From Hypericibacter terrae (GTDB taxonomy: Bacteria; Pseudomonadota; Alphaproteobacteria; Dongiales; Dongiaceae), in assembly GCF_008728855.1 (NCBI RefSeq), contig NZ_CP042906.1, positions 372,001 through 436,000 on the forward strand: a stretch of DNA of 64,000 nucleotides, read 5' to 3'. A model generated the notes under the pieces. It was given only the letters and a program-made list of their open reading frames with translations, made no database searches and was not told where the DNA came from. Shown piece by piece: positions 26,001-33,490 of the stretch (position 1 is its first letter; each line of letters opens with the position of its first letter). A program made the translations under genes and the position numbers.

Positions 26001-26185
26001 TGGCGATCGCGACCGGCGCCGGCGCCGAGATGCGGCAATCCCTCGGGACCACGGTGCTGTTCGGCATGCTGGGCGTGACCCTGTTCGGCCTGGTCTTCAC
26101 CCCGGTCTTCTATGTGGTGGTGCGAAATGTCGCAGACCGGATCAGAGGCCGCCCGGCCCACGCGCCCAGCGTCGATCCGGCATGA
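23006..26185 (+). CDS. RND multidrug efflux permease (HAE1 type)
   Basis: 1059-residue inner-membrane proton antiporter of the AcrB/MexB family. The start MRLSHFFIDRPIFAIVIAIF is the classic first transmembrane helix. The proton-relay aspartates D410/D411 lie in GIVVDDAIVVVEN. Two large periplasmic loops and twelve predicted membrane helices follow, with the late block GLAAKNAILIVEFARQ. Length is typical (about 1030-1060). It is directly downstream of its adaptor. Expected to export hydrophobic drugs, detergents or signalling compounds. No TetR- or MarR-type local repressor gene is adjacent. Confidence 0.96.
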   Translation: MRLSHFFIDRPIFAIVIAIFITIIGAIAYLTLPVSQYPDIVPPTIEVRASYPGASAETVSNTVATPLEQEINGVDNMLYMTSQATSDGNLVLTVTFALGTNLDTAQVLVQNREAVAEPRLPEEVRRLGVTVRKNSPDMLMVIHLSSPDGSRDQLYLSNYATLQVRDVLSRIPGVGDVRIFGSRDYAMRVWLDPDKIAARDLTAGDVIAALQAQNVQVASGVLNQPPMPNQTAFQLNIETLGRLVDARQFADVVVRTDPDGRVTRLRDVARVEIGAQDYSANGYLDDRQAVPLLVFQRPGSNALATAKLVLDTMKDLAKAFPDGVRYDVVYNPTEFIAQSVDEVVKTIYEATALVILVVILFLQTWRASIIPIVAIPVSLVGTFAVLEAIGYSLNTLSLFGLVLAIGIVVDDAIVVVENVERNLRRGLSPRDATRQTMDEVGTALVAIALTLTAVFVPATFIPGISGQFFRQFAVTIATATIISCFVSLTLSPALCALLFKPHGNASEADGLVARLLFRPVRAFFRLFNTGFDHLSLGYGGTARRLIRLSVLVLVVYAGLVALTGFQFARTPTGFIPQLDQAYLIVVVQLPPGSSLARTDKVIHDATEIVLKTPGIAHAVPFAGFDGATFTNAPNAGAIFTPLEPFDVRVAKGLSADKIRASLQQRLGALKDAFIIVIPPPSVRGIGTGGGFKMMVQDRRGRGLQTLETVTQDIIGAANQDPHLSGVFTLFNTKTPRIYADIDRVRAEMLGVTPAQVFEVLEVYLGSAFVNDFNFLGRTYRVTAQADSKFRQTVNDITNLKMRNAAGAMVPLGSVASFEDRTGPYRVTRYNLYPSTEVQGQTGPGASSGEALAAMERIAAERLPDGFGYEWTELAYQEKQVGNTTILIFAAAVLFVFLVLAAQYESWALPLSIVLIVPMCLLAAITGLTLRGFDINILAQIGFVVLVGLAAKNAILIVEFARQAEATGIARIESAVSAARTRLRPILMTSFAFILGVLPLAIATGAGAEMRQSLGTTVLFGMLGVTLFGLVFTPVFYVVVRNVADRIRGRPAHAPSVDPA

Positions 26186-26546
26186 GGGTAAGGCTTAAGC
26201 TGACCGGTCGATCAGATCGCTGGGCCGCAGGGCCTTCGTAATTTCCATACGCTCCGTAGTAGAATCGTCATCTTCCGGGGGCGCGTCCTCTTGAATAGTG
26301 CGGCAGCGTTGCCGACCTAAGGGGAGGTCGGGCCTTTGCGGATAGCCGGGGCCAGCGGCGCGACGTTCGCCCCAGCGGGAAATTCCACGCCGGGGCCGCC
26401 GATACCACGCTGGTCCCCACGGCGCCTTCAGCGCCAGCCGCCTAGAGATCTGCCCATCCGTCGACGGAACTCCCCCCGCCAGAGGGCGGCCGGCAAGGCG
26501 CTTTCGGGCGCCTGTTTCGTCGAGTCTGTCTATCGAGGAGGTTTTC
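26186..26546. other. 361-bp intergenic region with two hairpins
   Basis: No gene seen. A CCGACCT/AGGTCGG hairpin (26312-26331) is followed by gcctttgcg and may end the efflux operon. A GGCGC/GCGCC hairpin (26497-26512) followed by tgtttcg lies 35 bp before the DUF1127 start and could sit in its leader. Confidence 0.4.
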
Positions 26547-26894
26547 ATGAATCGCTTGTCTCTCGGCCTGTCACCCCTGGGGCTGAACGGCCTGTCCAAG
26601 ACCCTCGCCACCGTCGCGCAAGGGCTGCGTTCGACGCTCGGCAGCCTGCCGGCCCAGGCGCTGGCATGGCATGAGCGCCGCAAAGGCCTCGGGGCCCTGA
26701 GCGCGCTCACCGATCGTCAGCTGCGCGATATCGGCGTCTGTCGCGATGAGATCGTGATGGTGGCCTATGGCCTGAAGGATCCGCGCGATACGCCCGATAT
26801 GGTTGCGGTTTCCAGCCTCGCGACCAAAACGGTGCCGGCCGTCAAGGCGGCGGACAACGACGATCACAATCCCTGCGTAGGCTGCGCCGCCTGA
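26547..26894 (+). CDS. DUF1127 domain protein
   Basis: 115-residue basic protein with the DUF1127 (YjiS-like) motif at about 41-64: W41, RR, then LSALTDRQLRDIGV. In other alphaproteobacteria small DUF1127 proteins affect RNA turnover and phosphate or stress responses. Here the motif is flanked by a 40-residue N-terminal part and a C-terminal tail ending NPCVGCAA, a CxxC pair that is not part of the usual domain. The ATG has a strong GAGGAGG 7 nt upstream. The gene converges with the next one, 9 bp away. Confidence 0.82.
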   Translation: MNRLSLGLSPLGLNGLSKTLATVAQGLRSTLGSLPAQALAWHERRKGLGALSALTDRQLRDIGVCRDEIVMVAYGLKDPRDTPDMVAVSSLATKTVPAVKAADNDDHNPCVGCAA

Positions 26895-26903
26895 AGCGGC
26901 AGG

Positions 26904-28622
26904 TCAGGGGGCCGGACAAGCCGGCAGGAAGCCGGAGATCTCGGCCAGGAACCGGACCCACGCGGGCTCATGCTCGAGAATGATGTGGTTGCGACTCTCG
27001 AGCGGCACGAAGCGGGCGCCGCGGATGCCGCTGGCGAGCTCGCGGCCGCAATCGAACGGGACCACCGCATCGCCCCGGCTGTGCAGCACCAGGGTCGGCA
27101 CCTTCACCTGGCCCAACAGATCGCGGACATCGATATCGCTGAAGGCCTCGGTGAGGCGGTAGGCGTTCTGCGGCGAGGCCGTGATGCGCTGCAGCTCGTT
27201 CCACCAGTTCGCCTGCTCGGGCGTCGCGTCGGGCAGGTAGAGTGACGTGAAGATCTGACGATAGGCCGGACTCTCCTGGCCCCAGCCCTGCAGCGTCAGG
27301 GTCTGCAGCGCCTCGCGGCGTGCGATCTCGCCCGGCGACCCGCGCCTGCGCCAGCCGCGCGCATAGCCGCCGGCGAGAATGAGGCGTGTCACCCGCTCCG
27401 GATGGCGCACCGCGTAGGCGATCGACACCGCACAGCCTTGCGAGATCCCGAACAGGGGAAAGCGGTCGAGCCCGGCCGCATCGATCACCGTCTCCAGATC
27501 GTGGAGGAACGATTCGAAGCTCAAATCCGGGGTCGACCAGTCCGATAGCCCGTTGCCGCGCTCGTCATAGCGGACCAACTGATGGTGGCGCGCCAGCGCA
27601 TGCAGCAGATGGCGCCAGACCGGACTCTGCCAGTCGAACTCGAGATGATTGAGCCAGTTTGCGGTCTTCACCAGCGGCGGACCCTGGCCGGCCGTGCCAT
27701 AGGCGATCCGCGTGCCGTCCGGCGCGGTGCAGAAGCGGATCTCCTGCTCGATATCGCGGAGCGGCGCGATCGTCGCATCGCCGGCGGCGGGTGGATCGCT
27801 CCGCTCCATCACCGCGACCGCGCCAGGCGCAGCCGCCTTTCGGGAGATGGGGTTGTAGCCGAGGCTGGGCCCACGCCCCTCCGGACCGGATGGTGCCGGC
27901 GGCAGCTCGCGCAGTTCCTGCCAGGCCAGCGTCAACATGGCGGCGGGGGCGCCGCTCAATTCCTGGATATGCCGGCGCGCGATCTCGAATTGCTGCTCGG
28001 CCTCGTTGGCGAGACCGTTGCGCATCAGCAGCCGGACAAACGCTGTTCGCGCCTCTTCGCAGTCCGGCTCGACCTCGATCATGCGCCGCATATAGGTCAG
28101 TGCTTCCTCCGGCCGGGACTCGCCCAGCCGGTTTGCCAGCTGGAACAGGGTCCGGGCATGCAGGATGCGCGCCTGCTCGCGCTCCGCCACCATCCAGGAT
28201 TGGAAGCCGGGGCAGCGATCGAGCTCGATGCCGTCGAGGAAGGGGCCGCGGAACGCCTTCAAGGCCGCGGTCAGGACGGGCTGCGGCGCGCCGTCGAAAT
28301 CCTCGTCGATCGATTCACGGATTCTCAGCAGATCGACATCGATGTCGCGGCAATCGAGCGAAACGCTCTCGCGGTCCGCGCCGAGCCTTTCCCGTCGCTC
28401 GTCGTTGACCAGCGTGCGCAGCTTCGAGAGGCTCCAGCGCAGCGATCCGCGCGGATCGTCGGGCAGGTCCCAGAACATCTCGCAGAGCTTGTCGCGCGAA
28501 TGAGCGCGGCCCGTGACCGCCAGATAGGCGAGGAGCGCCCGCGTCTTCTTCGATTGCGGCAGCGGCAGGGTGGCGCCGTCCCGCGCCAGCTCCATCCTGC
28601 CCAAGACCCGAAGTGTCAGCAT
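26904..28622 (-). CDS. BTAD-type transcription factor fused to alpha/beta hydrolase
   Basis: 572 residues. Residues 1-95 form an OmpR/SARP-like winged-helix DNA-binding domain (LTLRVLGRMELARDG, RALLAYLAV). Residues 95-240 form a bacterial transcriptional activator (BTAD, TPR-like) domain. A linker leads into an alpha/beta hydrolase at about 292-568 that starts RFCTAPDGTRIAYGTAGQG. The catalytic triad fits S394 in FGISQGCA, D518 in HSRGDAVVP and H546 in SRNHIILE, so the hydrolase looks active. It reads away from a diiron-protein gene (start 28842), so it probably controls that operon and itself from the 219-bp shared region. A hydrolase acting as ligand sensor is inferred. Confidence 0.88.
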   Translation of the reverse strand: MLTLRVLGRMELARDGATLPLPQSKKTRALLAYLAVTGRAHSRDKLCEMFWDLPDDPRGSLRWSLSKLRTLVNDERRERLGADRESVSLDCRDIDVDLLRIRESIDEDFDGAPQPVLTAALKAFRGPFLDGIELDRCPGFQSWMVAEREQARILHARTLFQLANRLGESRPEEALTYMRRMIEVEPDCEEARTAFVRLLMRNGLANEAEQQFEIARRHIQELSGAPAAMLTLAWQELRELPPAPSGPEGRGPSLGYNPISRKAAAPGAVAVMERSDPPAAGDATIAPLRDIEQEIRFCTAPDGTRIAYGTAGQGPPLVKTANWLNHLEFDWQSPVWRHLLHALARHHQLVRYDERGNGLSDWSTPDLSFESFLHDLETVIDAAGLDRFPLFGISQGCAVSIAYAVRHPERVTRLILAGGYARGWRRRGSPGEIARREALQTLTLQGWGQESPAYRQIFTSLYLPDATPEQANWWNELQRITASPQNAYRLTEAFSDIDVRDLLGQVKVPTLVLHSRGDAVVPFDCGRELASGIRGARFVPLESRNHIILEHEPAWVRFLAEISGFLPACPAP

Positions 28623-28841
28623 GACATCTCTTTCGCGCTGCCGCGACGGGCCGGTTCCCCTGGGGGACCTGGGCGGTGGCCGATCGCCGCACGCTCCGAT
28701 GTTGCGTGATTTCCACGCCAGTTACAACGAATGGGCCTGGGATTCAACGCCTATCGCCACCGCATTTCTCACGGCCCAGGGGGAAATTCCTCCCCGACGC
28801 GAGGCCATCCTGCGGTCTCGCCTGGAACATGAGGAAAACAC

Positions 28842-29756
28842 ATGACGATCGAGGGTTTTAGCTACGAAGCCACATTGGCGGCCTCGCAGCGCGCCAATTG
28901 GCGCATCGAAGACATCATTGGCAGCGACAAGCGTCTCGACTTCTCCAGGCCCTTCCTGCCGGAGGTCCTGGCTCAGACCGAGAAGCTGACCTTCCTGAGC
29001 CCCGACGAGCGCCGGGTGCTGAACCAGATCCGGGGCCATGGCTATCTCTACATCTTCGGCCTGGTCGAGGAATTCATCCTGCCCTTCCTCATGGACCATA
29101 CCCGCGCCCGGCTCGATCGCGACGATCACCAGGTGCGCGCGCTGCTCCAGTTCGCCAGCGAGGAGGCCAAGCATATTCACCTCTTCAAGCGCTTCTGCGC
29201 CGAGTTCGAGGCGGGCTTCGGCCATGCCTGTGCGGCGATCGGGCCGGCCGATGCCGTCGCCAAGGCGGTTCTGGCCCATCATCCGCTCGGGGTGGCACTG
29301 GCGATCCTGCAGATCGAATGGATGACGCAACGCCATTATGTCGACAGCGTGAAGGACGATCTCGGGATCGACCCGCAGTTCGCGAGCCTCCTGAAGCATC
29401 ACTGGCAGGAGGAATGCCAGCACGCCAAGCTCGACACGCTCATGGTGATGGGCATGGCGGAGACCTGTTCGACGGCCGAGATCGAGAAGGGCATCGAGGA
29501 TTATCTCGCCATCGGCGGCTTCATCGATAAGGGTCTTGAGCAGCAGGTGGCGTTCGACCGCGAGAGCTTCGAGCGCGCCACCGGTCGCAGGCTGACCGCC
29601 AGCGAAGCGGAGATCTTCGGACAGCTGCAGCATCAAGCCAATCGCTGGACCTTCCTCGGTTCCGGGATGACCCATCCGCGCTTCCTGGCGACGCTGGGCG
29701 CGCTCGGACCGCAGCACCGCCAGCGCATCGAATCGATCGCGCCGGCCTTCTGCTAG
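28842..29756 (+). CDS. ferritin-like diiron protein (probable oxygenase/oxidase)
   Basis: 304-residue all-helical protein. Two ExxH-type metal motifs, EEAKH (107-111) and EECQH (190-194), together with E76/E77 and E159, fit a four-helix diiron-carboxylate site as in ferritin-like oxygenases. A precise family is not recognised; AurF-like N-oxygenases are one possibility. ATG preceded by GAGGAAAACAC. It is first in a unit with the OsmC gene 50 bp downstream and is divergent from the BTAD-hydrolase regulator. Oxidative chemistry or peroxide/metal handling is inferred from the partner. Confidence 0.75.
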   Translation: MTIEGFSYEATLAASQRANWRIEDIIGSDKRLDFSRPFLPEVLAQTEKLTFLSPDERRVLNQIRGHGYLYIFGLVEEFILPFLMDHTRARLDRDDHQVRALLQFASEEAKHIHLFKRFCAEFEAGFGHACAAIGPADAVAKAVLAHHPLGVALAILQIEWMTQRHYVDSVKDDLGIDPQFASLLKHHWQEECQHAKLDTLMVMGMAETCSTAEIEKGIEDYLAIGGFIDKGLEQQVAFDRESFERATGRRLTASEAEIFGQLQHQANRWTFLGSGMTHPRFLATLGALGPQHRQRIESIAPAFC

Positions 29757-29806
29757 GCCCGCTCCCGATCGTGCCCGCATTTCAACCCTGCGTATGGAGA
29801 CCGACA

Positions 29807-30379
29807 ATGAACGACATGACGCCCATGAAGGCCCCCACCCATGTGAACGGTTTCGATCTGGCGAAGATCGAGGCCCTCGTCGCAGGCATCCAGCGCGATC
29901 CCGGCCAGGCCCGGATCGAGTTCAAGGTGCGATCGGCCTGGAAGGGCCAGACCCGCAGCGACGGCCAAGTCGAGAGCTATCGGCTGGGCGGCCAGGAGAT
30001 CCGCCGCGACTTCCACATCGCCGCCGACGAGCCGCTGGAGCTCGACGGCAGCAACATCGCGCCCAACCCGCAGGAGCTGCTGATGGCGGCCCTCAACGCC
30101 TGCATGATCGTGGGCTATGCCGCCAATGCCGCGCTCCGGGGCGTGTCGCTCGACCGGCTCGAGATCGAGGCCGAGGGCGCCCTCGACCTGCGCGGCTTCC
30201 TCGGTCTCGATGCTTCGGTGCCGGCGGGCTACGAGACGATGCAGGTCCGGGTGCATATGAGCGGCAACGGCTCGCCCGAGCAGTTCCGCGAGATCCATGC
30301 GGCGGTGCAGGCGACCTCGCCCAACCTCTTCAATCTCACCCGCGCCATCCGGATCGAGCCCGAGCTGGTCCTGGCCTGA
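29807..30379 (+). CDS. OsmC-family protein lacking the resolving cysteine
   Basis: 190-residue OsmC/Ohr-type protein. The peroxidatic cysteine C99 is in LLMAALNACMIVGYA, preceded by GGQEIRRDFHIAADEP. The second, resolving cysteine normally found in a CPxS motif is replaced by serine S171 in QATSPNLFNL, as in OsmC relatives of unclear function. ATG at 29807 has TGGAGACC upstream. Cytoplasmic. Co-directional with the diiron gene and followed by a strong hairpin, so the pair is probably one transcript. A canonical two-cysteine peroxidase role is doubtful. Confidence 0.87.
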   Translation: MNDMTPMKAPTHVNGFDLAKIEALVAGIQRDPGQARIEFKVRSAWKGQTRSDGQVESYRLGGQEIRRDFHIAADEPLELDGSNIAPNPQELLMAALNACMIVGYAANAALRGVSLDRLEIEAEGALDLRGFLGLDASVPAGYETMQVRVHMSGNGSPEQFREIHAAVQATSPNLFNLTRAIRIEPELVLA

Positions 30380-30402
30380 GACCGGTCCCGGATCGAAAAG
30401 AC

Positions 30403-30433
30403 AGGGCCGGCGGGCACCACACCCGCCGGCCCT
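30403..30433 (+). terminator. strong hairpin after the OsmC gene
   Basis: Perfect 12-bp stem AGGGCCGGCGGG / CCCGCCGGCCCT with a 7-nt loop, 23 bp after the OsmC stop. Only a short T pair follows (tgcctcc), but position and stability make it a good candidate terminator of the diiron-OsmC transcript. Confidence 0.7.
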
Positions 30434-30571
30434 TGCCTCCTGGCCGTGCGTCGCTAGAGTCGGTTCCGACGGGCCGCCGGCGTCATGCCCGGCCGGTACC
30501 AGCTCCAAGCCGCCCTGGTAGAGGCGGCCGGAAACATTGCGAGGGAGGGCGCGGCCTCGGGGCTGCAAGCC

Positions 30572-33334
30572 ATGTGGCAATCCGATCTCAATCTGATCGG
30601 CACGAAATACCGTCTGCCGCCCTTGAACGCTGCGGCCGTCGACCGGCGACGGCTGCATGCGCTGCTGGCGCGCGCCGAGGGCAGCCGCCTCACGACCATC
30701 GCGGCTCCGGCCGGCTTCGGCAAGACCACGCTCCTGCTGCAGTGGGCCCGGCGCCTGGAGACGGAGGCGGTTCCCGTCGCCTGGCTCTCGCTCGACGAGG
30801 ATGACGACGAGGTCGGCCGCTTCCTCTGCTACCTGATCGCCGCGATCCAGGCGGCCCAGCCGCGCCTCGGCAAGGGCGCGGTGTCGCTGCTGCGCTCGAG
30901 CCCGAATCTCCCGGTGGCGCCGGCGCTGGCGAGCCTGGTCAACGATCTGTCGCGCATCGAGGGCCGGTTCACCGTCATGCTCGACGATGTCCATTGGCTG
31001 ACCCAGCCGGCCCTGCTGCAGGCCCTCGAGAGCCTCCTGACCTATGCCCCGGCCTCGGTGCATTTCGTCCTCGCCGGCCGCGGCACCCTGCCGCTGGCGG
31101 CCGCGCGGCTCAAGGTGCGCGGACAGGTGACCGAGCTCCATGAAGCCGATCTGCGCTTCGATCTCGACGAGACGCAGGAGTTCCTCAACACGCAGCGCGC
31201 GCTCGCCCTGTCCTCCGCCGATCTCGTGGTGTTGCAGCACCGCACCGAAGGCTGGGCCGCGGGCCTGCAACTGGCTTCGCTGTCGCTGGAACGCCGGGTC
31301 GAGCGCAGCGCCTTCATCGACAGCTTCTCCGGCACCGACCGCGACATCGCGGACTTTCTCGCCAGCGACGTCTTCACCCGCCAGCCCCGCGCGCTGCAGG
31401 ATTTCATGCTGCGCACGGCGTTCCTCAAACGCATGAATGCGGACCTCGCGGGCGCGCTCGCCGATCTGACGTCGTCCGAGGCGGCCGACATGCTCAAGCG
31501 CATCGAGCGCGCGGGGCTTTTCCTGGTGCCGCTCGACAGCGAGGAGCGCTGGTTCCGATATCATCATCTCTTCAGCGATTTCCTGCGCCACCAGATGGTG
31601 CGCCGGCAGCCCGAGGCGATCCCGGAACTCCATCTCAAGGCCGCCGCCTGGCTCGAAGCCGCGGGCGAAACCGCCGATTCCATCCATCACCTGCTGGCAG
31701 CCGACGCCGGCGAGGCGGCGGCCGACAAGGTCGAGGCCTGCGCCATGGATCTGATCCGTCAGAGCCACATGCTGCGCCTCAGCGACTGGCTGCGCCGCCT
31801 GCCCGAAGCCCTGGTGCAGCGCCGTCCGCGTCTGTTGCTGAGCCTGGTCTGGCTGCAGTTCCAGTTCAACCGGCCGATCGAGGCGGCGCGGGCCCTGCGC
31901 CTGGCGCGCCGCGCCATCGCCCATTCCGCGGCCGACGAAGCGCAGCGCCTGCAATGGCAGAGCGAGCTGCGGGTGCTGATGTGCGGCGTGGTCAGCGCCA
32001 GCGACCGTTCCGCCCGCGCCCGCGCTCTGGCGCGGCGCTGGATTCCGGATCTGCCGGAAGACCAGCCCTTCCTGAGCGGGGCGCTCAAGAACATCCTGGC
32101 CTATTGCGAATATTCGCTGGGCAATCTCGCCGCCGCGCGCGAGGCCGCTCATGCGGGGCGCCGCAGCCATGTCCGCTCGCAATCGCTCCTCGGTCTCGTC
32201 TACGCCGATCTCATCCTGGGATTGACCGAGAAGGCGGCGGGCGACCTCAAGGAGGCGGGTGGCCTTTTCACACGCGCCAGAAGCATCGCCGACGAATCGC
32301 TCGGCGCCGGCTCCTATGCCGCGGCCCTGGTGGGCGTGTTCCAGGGCGAGCTGCATTACGAATGGAACAATCTCGAGGTCGCCGCGCGCTCGCTCGACGA
32401 ATATCGCGACATCGTCGAGGAAAGCGCGCTGATGGCGCACGAGACCGTGGCCGCCGTGCTGGGCGCCCGGCTCGAGGCGGCGCAGGGCCGCATCGATGCC
32501 GCGCTGGCCAGTCTCGACCGCGTCGAGCGCCGTCACGGCACGCGGGTGCGCCATACGCGGCTGGGTGCCGGTCTGCTCCATGAACGGGTGCGGCTGCTGC
32601 TGAGCCGCGACGACCGCATGGGGGCGAGGCTCGCGATCCAGAATTTCGGGATCGATGCCGATAGCGGCCAGTTCTCGCGCCCGGTGGCGCCGGTGCCCTC
32701 CTCGGATCTGGAGCGGCTGGCGCTGGCGCGGCTCTGGATCGCCGAAGGCCGGTCGGGCGCGGCCGTCGCGGCGCTGGATTCGCTGGCGGCACGCCTGGTT
32801 CAGCAAGGGCGGGGCCGGCGCCTGCTCCAGGTGCGTCTGCTCTCGGCGATCGCGGGCCTCAAGGCCGGCAGCAACGATGCCGCCGAGCGCGCGCTGCTGG
32901 CGTCGATCGTCGAGGCCCGCCGGCAGAATCTGCTGCGCAGCTTCCTCGACGAAGGCGCGCCCGCGGCCGAGGTGATCGAGCGGCTGCGGCGACGCTGTGC
33001 CAGCCGGGCGGCGGCCGACCTGATCGGCAGCGAGCTTGAACCGGTGCGGCGCTATCTCGACCGGTTGGCCTCCGCCTTCGGCTCGCAGCGGTTGGGCCCG
33101 GCCCGGGCGCGGCCCGATCATCCCGCCCTCCATCTCAGCCAGCGTGAGCTCGAGGTGGTGAAGCTGCTCTGCAACGGCTTCAGCAACCATCAGCTTTCGC
33201 GCCATCTCGCCATCTCGCCGGACACGGTGAAATGGCATCTCAAGAACATCTTCGGGAAGCTCGGCGTCGACAACCGGTCCCAGGCCATCGTGGCCGCCGA
33301 GCGGCTCGGGTTGATCTCGATCCGCGAGCAGTAG
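30572..33334 (+). CDS. MalT-like STAND ATPase, LuxR-type transcriptional regulator
   Basis: About 920 residues. Order: NTPase domain with Walker A APAGFGKTT (45-53) and Walker B VMLDDVHW (D138/D139); a winged-helix/helical region (WFRYHHLFSDFLRHQM); a long TPR-like helical array (about 380-820); and a C-terminal LuxR helix-turn-helix (LSQRELEVVKLLCNGFSNHQ, TVKWHLKNIFGKLGVDN). This is the MalT/AlkS architecture: ligand binding to the TPR part and ATP control oligomerisation and activation. An in-frame ATG at 30485 would add 29 residues and the start is uncertain. Targets are unknown. It may act on the adjacent OsmC unit or on the amidohydrolase/ABC block, or on other genes elsewhere. Confidence 0.88.
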   Translation: MWQSDLNLIGTKYRLPPLNAAAVDRRRLHALLARAEGSRLTTIAAPAGFGKTTLLLQWARRLETEAVPVAWLSLDEDDDEVGRFLCYLIAAIQAAQPRLGKGAVSLLRSSPNLPVAPALASLVNDLSRIEGRFTVMLDDVHWLTQPALLQALESLLTYAPASVHFVLAGRGTLPLAAARLKVRGQVTELHEADLRFDLDETQEFLNTQRALALSSADLVVLQHRTEGWAAGLQLASLSLERRVERSAFIDSFSGTDRDIADFLASDVFTRQPRALQDFMLRTAFLKRMNADLAGALADLTSSEAADMLKRIERAGLFLVPLDSEERWFRYHHLFSDFLRHQMVRRQPEAIPELHLKAAAWLEAAGETADSIHHLLAADAGEAAADKVEACAMDLIRQSHMLRLSDWLRRLPEALVQRRPRLLLSLVWLQFQFNRPIEAARALRLARRAIAHSAADEAQRLQWQSELRVLMCGVVSASDRSARARALARRWIPDLPEDQPFLSGALKNILAYCEYSLGNLAAAREAAHAGRRSHVRSQSLLGLVYADLILGLTEKAAGDLKEAGGLFTRARSIADESLGAGSYAAALVGVFQGELHYEWNNLEVAARSLDEYRDIVEESALMAHETVAAVLGARLEAAQGRIDAALASLDRVERRHGTRVRHTRLGAGLLHERVRLLLSRDDRMGARLAIQNFGIDADSGQFSRPVAPVPSSDLERLALARLWIAEGRSGAAVAALDSLAARLVQQGRGRRLLQVRLLSAIAGLKAGSNDAAERALLASIVEARRQNLLRSFLDEGAPAAEVIERLRRRCASRAAADLIGSELEPVRRYLDRLASAFGSQRLGPARARPDHPALHLSQRELEVVKLLCNGFSNHQLSRHLAISPDTVKWHLKNIFGKLGVDNRSQAIVAAERLGLISIREQ

Positions 33335-33348
33335 TTTCTCAGCGCAGC

Positions 33349-33372
33349 GGCCCCACCCGTTCGGGTGGGGCC
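33349..33372 (+). terminator. perfect 10-bp hairpin after LuxR regulator
   Basis: GGCCCCACCC-gttc-GGGTGGGGCC with a 4-nt loop, 14 bp after the stop codon. It is followed by gaattatc rather than a U-run. Very stable; likely transcription terminator. Confidence 0.7.
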
Positions 33373-33490
33373 GAATTATCGGCTGCCCTACCTGTCCGGG
33401 GCGTTGCCGTGCGCGCTCGTGCGCCGCACAGTCGAGATCTGCGCGCGCCCCCGCGACGATCGACGGCCGAACAAGGAGACTGGGTAGACC

